Assembly: GCF_005771405.1 (NCBI RefSeq)
Contig: NZ_VAUA01000001.1
Location: forward strand, 620,001 to 684,000
From: Parasedimentitalea maritima
GTDB taxonomy: Bacteria > Pseudomonadota > Alphaproteobacteria > Rhodobacterales > Rhodobacteraceae
DNA length: 64,000 nucleotides
Direction of reading: 5' to 3'
The notes beneath the pieces were generated by a model. The model was given only the letters and a program-made list of their open reading frames with translations. It did not search any database and was not told the DNA's origin. Shown here piece after piece: positions 56,682-64,000 of this stretch. A program made the position numbers and the translations under genes. Every line of letters begins with the position of its first letter. The stretch's first letter is position 1.

Positions 56682-58616
56682 ATGAAAGACCTTGCCGAAC
56701 TTTTTGCCGAGCAGTACGGCGAAACACGTGAACAGGAAATGTCACTGCAGGACTATTTGAACGGGTGTCGCGATGACCCTGGCTTATATGCCAGTGTTGC
56801 GGAACGGATGCTGAAAGCTATTGGCCAGGAAGAGCTGGTGGACACATCCAAAGACGCCCGGTTGGGTCCGATTTTTCAAAACCGCACTATCAAGCGCTAT
56901 GCCGCATTCAAAGACTTCTATGGCATGGACGATACCATAGAACGCATCGTGGGTTTTTTTCGCTACGCAGCCCAGGGTTTGGAGGAGCGTAAGCAGATAT
57001 TGTATCTTCTAGGACCGGTTGGAGGGGGCAAATCCTCTCTGGCTGAACGTCTGAAGCGTCTGGTCGAAGATGAGCCTATTTATGTCCTGAAAGCTGGCGA
57101 CAAAATCTCGCCGATTTTTGAATCACCACTGGGGCTGTTTGACCCGGTTCGTATGGGCAAAATACTGGAGCAGGAATATGGTGTTGCCCTGCACCGGCTC
57201 CCCGGCTTGATGTCACCCTGGGCGGTGCAGCGACTGGATGAATTTGATGGTGATATCAACAGGTTCTCAGTGGTGCGCCTGCATCCCTCGCGGCTGCGTC
57301 GGATTTGTGTCGCCAAAGTCGAGCCCGGTGATGAGAACAATCAGGATATTTCGACTTTGGTTGGGAAGGTCGACATCCGCATGCTGGAACACTTTAGCCA
57401 GGATAACCCGGACGCTTATAGTTTTTCGGGAGGGCTAAACCGGTCGACGCAGGGGGTGATGGAATTTGTTGAGATGTTCAAGGCGCCGATCAAGATGTTG
57501 CATCCATTGCTGACCGCCACTCAGGAAGGCAACTATATGGGCACCGAAAGCTTTGGTGCCATCCCCTTTAACGGATTGGTGTTGGCGCACTCAAACGAAA
57601 GTGAATGGCAGAACTTTAAGAACAACAAAAACAACGAGGCCTTTATTGACCGTGTCAGTATCGTCAAAGTGCCCTATTGCCTGCGTGTTACCGAAGAAGC
57701 GAAAATATACGCAAAACTCTTGGACAACAGTGAGCTAAAAGTTGCCCCGTGTGCTCCGGAGACGTTGAAAATTCTCAGCCGCTTCTCAGTTTTGTCCCGT
57801 TTGAAGCCACATGAAAATTCCAATCTTTATTCCAAGATGAGGGTCTACGATGGCGAAAGCCTGAAAGATACAGACCCCAAAGCCAAGACAGTGCAGGAGT
57901 ATCAAGATCGGGCTGGCGTTGATGAGGGCATGACAGGGGTTTCTACCCGATTTGCATTTAAGGTCCTAAGCTCGGTGTTTAATTTTGACACTGAAGAGCT
58001 GGCTGCGGATCCAGTGCATCTGATGTTTGTTCTGGAACAGATGATCAAGCGTGAGCAATTCCCACAAGAGACCGAGACACTGTATCTGGAGTTCATCAAG
58101 ACTGAGCTGGCTCCTCGCTATGAAGAGTTCATCGGTAACGAGATCCAAAAAGCCTATCTGGAGAGCTATTCCGAATACGGGCAGAACGTGTTTGATCGCT
58201 ACATTTCTTATGCGGATGCCTGGATCGAAGAGCAGGATTATAAAGATCCAGATACCGGTCAGTTGTATGATCGCGATGTCCTGGACAGTGAGCTTAGCAA
58301 GATCGAGAAGCCCGTGGGCATCGCCAATCCTAAGGATTTCCGGAACGAAGTGGTCAAGTTTGCACTGCGTCATCGCGCGAACAGTGGCAGTAACCCGGCA
58401 TGGAACTCTTATGAAAAGTTAAGAGACGTAATTGAACGCCACATGTTCTCACAGGTCGAAGAACTGCTGCCGGTGATCAGTTTTGGCAGCAAAAAAGACA
58501 GTAAAACAGAAGGCAAGCATCTTGAGTTTGTCGATCGCATGCGAAGCCATGGTTACACCGACCGCCAAGTTCGGCGGCTGGTTGAATGGTACATGCGGGT
58601 GAACAAGGCGGGCTAG
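56682..58616 (+). CDS. prkA: PrkA serine protein kinase (YeaG)
   Basis: A 644-residue AAA-related protein kinase induced by starvation and stress. The P-loop GPVGGGKSS lies at 111-119, within a PrkA AAA domain (about 20-380). The C-terminal kinase-like domain (about 385-640) has the LSRLKPHENSNLYSKMRVYD start typical of the family. ATG 56682 follows GGAGGCTAGTATCAA. It is the first gene of the conserved prkA-yeaH-spoVR operon; the next ATG abuts the stop. Confidence 0.96.
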   Translation: MKDLAELFAEQYGETREQEMSLQDYLNGCRDDPGLYASVAERMLKAIGQEELVDTSKDARLGPIFQNRTIKRYAAFKDFYGMDDTIERIVGFFRYAAQGLEERKQILYLLGPVGGGKSSLAERLKRLVEDEPIYVLKAGDKISPIFESPLGLFDPVRMGKILEQEYGVALHRLPGLMSPWAVQRLDEFDGDINRFSVVRLHPSRLRRICVAKVEPGDENNQDISTLVGKVDIRMLEHFSQDNPDAYSFSGGLNRSTQGVMEFVEMFKAPIKMLHPLLTATQEGNYMGTESFGAIPFNGLVLAHSNESEWQNFKNNKNNEAFIDRVSIVKVPYCLRVTEEAKIYAKLLDNSELKVAPCAPETLKILSRFSVLSRLKPHENSNLYSKMRVYDGESLKDTDPKAKTVQEYQDRAGVDEGMTGVSTRFAFKVLSSVFNFDTEELAADPVHLMFVLEQMIKREQFPQETETLYLEFIKTELAPRYEEFIGNEIQKAYLESYSEYGQNVFDRYISYADAWIEEQDYKDPDTGQLYDRDVLDSELSKIEKPVGIANPKDFRNEVVKFALRHRANSGSNPAWNSYEKLRDVIERHMFSQVEELLPVISFGSKKDSKTEGKHLEFVDRMRSHGYTDRQVRRLVEWYMRVNKAG

Positions 58617-59954
58617 ATGCATCACTTCATTGACAGGCGCCGCAATCCAAAGGGTAAAAGTCTTGGCAACCGGCAACGGTTCCTACGCCGGGCACGCGAC
58701 AACATCAAAGAGCGTGTTGACCGCTCCGTGCGCGGCAAAACCTTGCAACAGGACAGTGGTGATCCGAATGAGGGTGAAAAAGTCACTATCCCTGCCAAGG
58801 GGTTAAAGGAGCCGCGCCTGGCCCATTCTGCCACAGGTGGTCTGCGTCACCATGTGTTGCCGGGCAACAAGGAATTTGTGGTTGGTGACACTATCCCACG
58901 ACCTCAAGGTGGAGCTGGGCAGGGCGGGAGTAAGGCGTCCGAAGATGGCGAAGGAGAGGATGAGTTCTCCTTTACCCTGTCGCAGGATGAATACCTGGAG
59001 ATTCTGTTCGATGGGCTGGAGCTTCCGGACCTGGTTGAAAAGAACACCTTTGAAACGCTTACTGTTGGTACACGCCGCGCTGGGCTGACCACGGCCGGAT
59101 CTCCTAACAATCTGAATCTGGTTCGCACCATGCGCAATTCTTTGGGGCGCCGTATCGCCCTGCAACGGCCAACCATGGCCGCCCAGAAAGAGATAGAGAG
59201 CCAGATAGAAGAACTGGAGATGAAAGAGCCTCTGACGACCAAGCAGCAGAAACTGTTGCAAGAGTTGCAGGCGCGCCTGGAAGCCATAGAACGTAAACGC
59301 CGGGTGGTTGGATACATCGATCCGTTGGATTTGCGGTTTGATACCTATGTCCCCGAAAAGATACGTAACTCCAAGGCAGTTGTATTCTGCCTGATGGATG
59401 TTTCCGGCTCTATGCAAGAGCGTGAAAAAGATCTGGCGAAGCGGTTTTTCCTGCTGCTGCATCTGTTTCTAACACGTGGCTATGAGCAGACTGAGATTGT
59501 GTTTATTCGCCATACCCATCACGCGCAGGAAGTAGACGAAGAGGCGTTCTTTTATGCCCGCGAAACCGGGGGGACCATCGTTTCAACAGCGTTGGAGAAA
59601 ATGAAAGAGGTTATTGCAGACCGCTATCCGACAGATGAGTGGAACATCTATGGTGCCCAGGCGTCGGACGGGGAAAACTTTGGCAATGACTCGCAGCGGT
59701 GTAAGACGCTGTTGTTACAAGATCTGCTGCCTGTTTGTCAGTTTTATGCCTATGTCGAAATCGTCGATGAAGACGCCGACATGTTATTAAGCAATGCAGA
59801 AGCTGGTGAAGACCTTTGGCAGGCCTACAGACAGGTGAGAAACAAGGTTCAACATTTTGAAATGCAGCGGGTCTCGCTGCCCTCTCATATCTATCCAATA
59901 TTCCGGGAGTTCTTTCTACCCAAAATAAAAGGGGCGCAGCATGCAGGCAGCTAA
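58617..59954 (+). CDS. YeaH/YhbH family protein (DUF444)
   Basis: A 445-residue protein of the DUF444 family, always paired with PrkA. The N-terminal half is basic and flexible (FIDRRRNPKGKSLGNRQRFLRR). The C-terminal half is a von Willebrand A-like fold with a metal-site motif CLMDVSGSMQEREKD near 258-272 and the TGGTIVSTALE and AYVEIVDEDADML segments. The ATG abuts the prkA stop and its end overlaps the spoVR start by 14 bases. It probably acts as a PrkA partner or target. Confidence 0.93.
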   Translation: MHHFIDRRRNPKGKSLGNRQRFLRRARDNIKERVDRSVRGKTLQQDSGDPNEGEKVTIPAKGLKEPRLAHSATGGLRHHVLPGNKEFVVGDTIPRPQGGAGQGGSKASEDGEGEDEFSFTLSQDEYLEILFDGLELPDLVEKNTFETLTVGTRRAGLTTAGSPNNLNLVRTMRNSLGRRIALQRPTMAAQKEIESQIEELEMKEPLTTKQQKLLQELQARLEAIERKRRVVGYIDPLDLRFDTYVPEKIRNSKAVVFCLMDVSGSMQEREKDLAKRFFLLLHLFLTRGYEQTEIVFIRHTHHAQEVDEEAFFYARETGGTIVSTALEKMKEVIADRYPTDEWNIYGAQASDGENFGNDSQRCKTLLLQDLLPVCQFYAYVEIVDEDADMLLSNAEAGEDLWQAYRQVRNKVQHFEMQRVSLPSHIYPIFREFFLPKIKGAQHAGS

Positions 59955-61464
59955 AACCACCAGAAAGGTGTTGTTTGACGGGCCAGAGTGGACATTTGAG
60001 CTGATGGAGAAGGCGCGCGACGCGATTGAGGATATCGCGCTGAACGATCTGGGACTGGAAATTTATCCAAACCAGATAGAAATTATTTCGTCCGAGCAAA
60101 TGTTGGATGCTTACTCCTGCGCGGGCCTGCCGCTGATGTATCAACACTGGTCATTCGGCAAACATTTCGTCCGCGATGATACGTTGTACCGGACGGGTCG
60201 ACAGGGACTGGCTTATGAGATCGTCATAAACTCAAACCCCTGTATCAGTTACAACATGGAAGAAAATACCATGGCGATGCAGACGCTGGTGATGGCACAT
60301 GCGGCTTTTGGGCATAACCATTTCTTTAAGAACAACTATCTGTTTCTGCAATGGACCGATGCGGCCGGGATCCATGACTATTTGGCCTTTGCAAAAAACT
60401 ACATTTCTGCATGCGAAGAGCGTTATGGGCTGGATGCAGTTGAAGAAATTTTGGATGCTGCCCATGCGTTGCAGGCGCAAGGGGTGTTTCGGTATGGACG
60501 CCCACCGCAGCCCACCGCTGCGGAGAGGCAGGCGATGCAGCGGGTACGTGATGGGTATGAAAGCAGCCAGAGCCTGCTGGATTTGTGGACAGACAGCACG
60601 ATGCGCCATGAGGGCGAGGACAGCGAGGATGAAGACCCACAGATCAGCGCCCGCCAAAAAGAACTAAACTTGCCGCAGGAAAACATTTTGTATTTCCTTG
60701 AGAAAAACAGCCCGATCCTACGGTCGTGGCAGCGTGAAATTCTGCGCATTGTACGTTGCTTGGCGCAGTACCTGTACCCGCAGAAGCAGACCAAAGTGAT
60801 GAATGAAGGTTGCGCGACTTTTGTGCATTACTACATCATCAATAAGCTCCATGAGCGGAGTCAGCTGACGCAGGGTGCATATATGGAAATGATGCACAGT
60901 CATACCAATGTTGTGCTGCAACCGGAGTATGACGATCCAAGATATGGGGGCATCAATCCCTACGCGCTAGGCTTTGCAATGATGATGGATATCAGACGGA
61001 TATGCCAATCACCAACCGATGAAGATCGCGAATGGTTCTCCGATTTTGCGGGAGACCCTGACTGGAGGGGGGTGCTGCGGCATGCCTGGGCAAACTACAG
61101 GGATGAGAGTTTTATCCAGCAATTCCTGTCTCCGCACCTCATCCGCAAATTCAAACTCTTCACCCTTACCAATGATGCCAAACATCCCAATCTACTGGTC
61201 AGCCAGATACATAATCGGGCGGGCTATCGGGATATTCGCCGTGATTTAGCCCAATCTTACAACCTGGCCTATCTGGAGCCGGATATTCAGGTGACCGATG
61301 TAGATCTTCGTGGTGACAGAGAGCTGAAGCTGACGCATTTGGTGCGCAATGGCATTCAGTTGGATACTGTTAATTGTGAAGAGGTGCTGAAACATGCACG
61401 TAAGTTATGGGGCTACGGGGTCAAAATGACAGCCACGAACGAAGGTGACGGCCAAAATTTTTGA
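59941..61464 (+). CDS. SpoVR family protein (YcgB)
   Basis: A 507-residue cytoplasmic protein of the SpoVR/YcgB family, part of the same stress operon. Conserved stretches are YQHWSFGKHF, the histidine-rich HAAFGHNHFFKNNYLF, NEGCATFVHY, which with the His cluster resembles a metallopeptidase-like site, and NPYALGFAMMMDIRRI. Length is normal. The biochemical function is unproven. The gene overlaps yeaH, so all three are co-translated. Confidence 0.93.
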   Translation: MQAAKTTRKVLFDGPEWTFELMEKARDAIEDIALNDLGLEIYPNQIEIISSEQMLDAYSCAGLPLMYQHWSFGKHFVRDDTLYRTGRQGLAYEIVINSNPCISYNMEENTMAMQTLVMAHAAFGHNHFFKNNYLFLQWTDAAGIHDYLAFAKNYISACEERYGLDAVEEILDAAHALQAQGVFRYGRPPQPTAAERQAMQRVRDGYESSQSLLDLWTDSTMRHEGEDSEDEDPQISARQKELNLPQENILYFLEKNSPILRSWQREILRIVRCLAQYLYPQKQTKVMNEGCATFVHYYIINKLHERSQLTQGAYMEMMHSHTNVVLQPEYDDPRYGGINPYALGFAMMMDIRRICQSPTDEDREWFSDFAGDPDWRGVLRHAWANYRDESFIQQFLSPHLIRKFKLFTLTNDAKHPNLLVSQIHNRAGYRDIRRDLAQSYNLAYLEPDIQVTDVDLRGDRELKLTHLVRNGIQLDTVNCEEVLKHARKLWGYGVKMTATNEGDGQNF

Positions 61465-61568
61465 CCGCGTAACTCGTTCCAATTTGGACGAATTTTCACA
61501 TGTACTCGTCGTGTGCGATCGGTTGTTTTCGTAAAAAAATCACACGTAGGCTCTACCCCCTTTAGCTC

Positions 61569-62801
61569 CTAGTTCTGATTGGGTGGAGAATTGACGCTAT
61601 TGGGCTGGGCCTGCGCTGGCCATTGTTGCCAGGCAAATACTAGCCCGGCCAGCCCCAGTACAGCCAATCCCCAAAGGGAGATCACAATACCATACTGGCT
61701 CATCAGCCATCCAGACATTGGGTAGGTCACCAACCAGCAGCCATGAGACAGTGTGAATTGCGCAGCAAAAATGGCCGGCCTGTCTGCAGGTTGGGCCGAA
61801 CGGCGCAGCAATCGACCTGATGGGGTCAGGATTGCCGAATAGCCAATCCCGATTGCCAACCAGGTGATTAGAACGGCTGTCAATGAGAGCCCGGTCAACT
61901 GCGTTTTTAGTGCCAAAAAGCCTAGGGCAACAATTGCCAGAATGGCCCCCGCCGACATGACTGGGCGGTCTGATGCATGTACGAGAAGCCGTGGTAGAAC
62001 CAAGGCGGCAAGCATCGAGCCTGCACCAAAGCTAGCCAACACCAGTGCGACCATGTTCTCACCAAGGCCGAGTTCGCCACGTATCACCACCACGGTATTG
62101 ACGATTACCATAGCGCCAGTTGCCGAAGCCACCATGCTGAGCCCAAGCAGTCCACGTAATCTCGGGGTCGTCAGATAGATGCGTATACCTCGGGTTGTCC
62201 GGTCATAAATACCGCGGCGGCGGCTTGGTTTTGGCGAGGGCAAAGCAATCGTCAAGACGAGAAGAGCCGAAGCGATGAAGCCAAGGGCTGTGCCAAAAAA
62301 CATTGTACTAAATGCCATGACTGACAGGAGTGCAGCCGCTAGGGCAGGCGAAATCAGATTTTCCAGGTCATATGCAAGCCGCGACAGTGACAGTGCGTTT
62401 GTATAGCCCTCTTCATCTGGCAGCACATCAGGGATCGAGGCCTGAAACGCCGGAGTAAATGCTGCTGAAGAGGCCTGTAGCATGAAGATCAGTACATAGA
62501 TTTGCCAGATTTGATCGACAAAAGGCAATGCCAAGGCGACAGCGGCGCGAATGACATCCAAACTAACCAACCAGGCCCGTCGAGAGCGGGTTTCGGCCAA
62601 TGCTGAGGCAATCGGTGCAATAGTCACATAGCTGACCATTTTGATGGTTAGCGCCATGCCAAGGACCAACCCAGCCCGGTTTCCGGCCAGATCATATGCG
62701 AGCAGGGCAAGAGCAATAGTCGCTATTCCGGTGCCCATGAGTGCAATCAATTGGGCTGCAAATAAATGTCGGTAGGTTCGGTTTTTAAGAACGCTCAGCA
62801 T
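61569..62801 (-). CDS. nreB: NreB-like MFS metal-ion exporter
   Basis: A 410-residue inner-membrane transporter with about twelve helices, related to the NreB nickel-efflux family (start MLSVLKNRTYRHLFAAQLIA, then ALLAYDLAGNRAGLVLGMAL). The His-rich C-terminal tail of NreB is absent; the end is Asn/Pro-rich instead. It lies 3 bases after the metal-sensing repressor gene on the same strand, so expression should rise with the metal sensed. Substrate may be nickel, cobalt or another ion. Confidence 0.8.
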   Translation of the reverse strand: MLSVLKNRTYRHLFAAQLIALMGTGIATIALALLAYDLAGNRAGLVLGMALTIKMVSYVTIAPIASALAETRSRRAWLVSLDVIRAAVALALPFVDQIWQIYVLIFMLQASSAAFTPAFQASIPDVLPDEEGYTNALSLSRLAYDLENLISPALAAALLSVMAFSTMFFGTALGFIASALLVLTIALPSPKPSRRRGIYDRTTRGIRIYLTTPRLRGLLGLSMVASATGAMVIVNTVVVIRGELGLGENMVALVLASFGAGSMLAALVLPRLLVHASDRPVMSAGAILAIVALGFLALKTQLTGLSLTAVLITWLAIGIGYSAILTPSGRLLRRSAQPADRPAIFAAQFTLSHGCWLVTYPMSGWLMSQYGIVISLWGLAVLGLAGLVFAWQQWPAQAQPNSVNSPPNQN

Positions 62802-62804
62802 GGG

Positions 62805-63071
62805 TTACAGATACCTAGTTATGTCTTTGAAGCTTTTTGTGTCGATAGCTTGATCGCTGTCGTTTGGGTCAAGGCAATGGTCAATGTGATCGTGGATCAA
62901 CGCCCGTTTGGCGTTTGTGATGGCCTTCTCAACGGCCTGTAGTTGCTGCGCGATGTCATTGCATGGGCGGCCATCCGCGATCATGGCAATGACCGCAGAC
63001 AGGTGACCGTTGGCGCGTTTTAGACGCGCTGAGATTCGCGGGTGTGAGCTGTGCTTATGGGGCTGGGACAT
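62805..63071 (-). CDS. nreA: CsoR/RcnR-family metal-sensing repressor
   Basis: An 88-residue all-helical DUF156 repressor. Candidate metal ligands are Cys37 (GRPCND), His62 and Cys66 (IHDHIDHC), spaced as in the Cu(I) site of CsoR. His60 and an N-terminal HKHSSH cluster also recall nickel/cobalt RcnR. It precedes the exporter gene by 3 bases and likely represses both from the palindrome 9 bases upstream of its start. There is no clear Shine-Dalgarno sequence before ATG 63071, so the message may be nearly leaderless. Confidence 0.88.
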   Translation of the reverse strand: MSQPHKHSSHPRISARLKRANGHLSAVIAMIADGRPCNDIAQQLQAVEKAITNAKRALIHDHIDHCLDPNDSDQAIDTKSFKDITRYL

Positions 63072-63079
63072 ATTTCATG

Positions 63080-63098
63080 TATCCCCCTGGGGGGGATA
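63080..63098. promoter_or_regulatory. CsoR/RcnR-type operator
   Basis: TATCCCCCTGGGGGGGATA is a near-perfect G/C-tract palindrome of the kind bound by CsoR, RcnR and FrmR proteins. It lies directly upstream of the repressor gene. The remainder to 63411 shows no gene. Confidence 0.8.
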
Positions 63099-63411
63099 AG
63101 GTCAACCCTTTGCCTACTTCCAGCCGATGGAAATGTTCAAAACCAGGTAGAATGGGATTTTTTCCTTTTAACGCCTGTTTTGAGTGGGGGTCCAAAGGTG
63201 AAGGTTGGCGCAAGCGATTGATAATATGCCGTTGCTAGTGATCAGTCCTTCCCAAACGAGCTGCGCAAGATTGGGCTTTGAGCGGATTGACAGTGTAGTT
63301 CGCAGATTGGATGCACTATGAACTGGATGCATTGTTAGCTGGGACAAGTTCGGGATGAAATCACCTCGACCTTCAAAGATCTGGCGGTAAAACAAAAAAT
63401 GCGAGTTGAAA

Positions 63412-63951
63412 ATGAAAGCTAGGTTTTTGATGGCAGTCGGCGCGTTGGCGCTGAGCACCAGCACCGCCTATGCCAGCGCATTGGTTTATTGTTCTGAAGG
63501 GGCACCAGAAGGGATCGACCCGGCACTATTTATTTCGGGCATCACTTTTGATGCCCCTTCGCGTCCGATTTATTACCGCCTGCTGGAATTCAAAATCGGC
63601 ACGATCAATGTTGTCCAAGGGTGGGCAGAAAGTGTTGAAGCCAGCAATGATAGTCCGACGGCCAAGCAGAAAGACGTGGTCATCCGTTATCAGGGGCGTG
63701 ATAGCTATTGGAAAGACAAGGCCGAGATCGACAATCTGATTTTTGCAATTATCCCTGATGCTTCGGTTTGGTATCAAAAGCTGCGGGCGAGCTGGGTGGC
63801 TACCGCGCACTCGTCTGTTTACATGCCGATGTGCAACAAAGTTAGCGGCTGCAAAGTTCACCCACCAGGTGGCCACATTTTCTACGGCCTTTCCGGCGAA
63901 TTGGATAACCGAACCAGACCGGAGCCCAAATCGGGGCCCGGTTCACATTAA
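63412..63951 (+). pseudogene. Miniaturised dipeptide-binding protein (DppA-like relic)
   Basis: An open frame of 179 residues made of three pieces of a periplasmic solute-binding protein of family 5. These are the N-terminus with signal peptide (ALVYCSEGAPEGIDPALFIS, about 22-82), a middle piece (RYQGRDSYWKDKAEIDNLIF, about 92-124) and the C-terminal end (AHSSVYMPMCNKVSGCKVHP, about 130-160). Full-length relatives have over 500 residues, so two large internal blocks are missing while the frame is kept. It could not bind peptide. ATG 63412 or TTG 63406 could start it. A small novel secreted protein is conceivable but less likely. Confidence 0.72.
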
Positions 63952-63970
63952 TGCTTTCCGGAGACAAGCA

Positions 63971-64000
63971 ATGCCGAATTCTCTAACCGAATACCGCCAG
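63971..64000 (+). CDS. Start of a further gene (partial, unidentified)
   Basis: ATG at 63971 preceded by GGAGACAAGC with good spacing opens a frame reading MPNSLTEYRQ to the window edge. Too little is visible to identify it. Confidence 0.35.
   Translation, partial: MPNSLTEYRQ

Overview
The window comes from a marine alphaproteobacterium of the family Rhodobacteraceae (Roseobacter group). The markers are a SAM/SAH riboswitch in front of metK, the irr/fabA/fabB/fabI arrangement, the series miaB-phoH-ybeY-corC-lnt-metK-trmB, the series aroA-cmk-rpsA-ihfB-lapA-trpF-trpB, and a family-typical intergenic palindrome present twice. No tRNA, rRNA, CRISPR array, transposase or phage gene was seen.

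Layout. 1-6008 is a minus-strand catabolic run: type II haloacid dehalogenase, threonine dehydratase-like PLP lyase, pcaD, pcaB, a TetA-like MFS exporter and a zinc alcohol dehydrogenase cut by the window edge. 6099-7670 carries slyD and a nitronate monooxygenase. 7726-14903 is the unsaturated fatty acid locus (irr, fabA, fabB, fabI). About 4 kb of accessory DNA separates fabA from fabB: a broken sulfotransferase, a DUF1254/DUF1214 protein and an unknown small protein. Two degenerate copies of a fused fabA-3'/fabB-5' end separate these three cargo genes. 14911-17678 holds a LysR regulator, a phytanoyl-CoA dioxygenase-like enzyme and a conserved protein of unknown role. 17804-27356 is a housekeeping run for tRNA modification, rRNA maturation, envelope and SAM synthesis. 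27406-36740 runs from an amidohydrolase through aroA, cmk, rpsA, ihfB and lapA to trpF and trpB.

37232-46821 has a chemoreceptor, a DUF2189 membrane protein, a five-gene heme-copper oxidase cluster (subunits II, I, two subunit III proteins, IV) resembling coxMNOP, and a class III cyclase with TolB-like and TPR regions. 47483-55951 is a surface-adhesion module: a secreted trypsin-like protease, then a minus-strand operon of a BapA/LapA-like repeat adhesin, a TolC-family protein, a type I secretion ATPase and a HlyD adaptor. 56682-61464 is the prkA-yeaH-spoVR stress operon. 61569-63071 is an NreB-like metal exporter with a CsoR/RcnR-type repressor and a clear palindromic operator. The window ends with a miniaturised dipeptide-binding protein that appears to have lost two internal blocks.

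Most genes are conserved and orderly. The least ordinary structures are the tandem cargo units at fabA/fabB, the shrunken DppA relic, the small cysteine-containing motif shared by an OmpA-like protein and the adjacent lipoprotein, and the adhesin with alternating 96-residue repeats. All calls come from reading the sequence; no database search was run.
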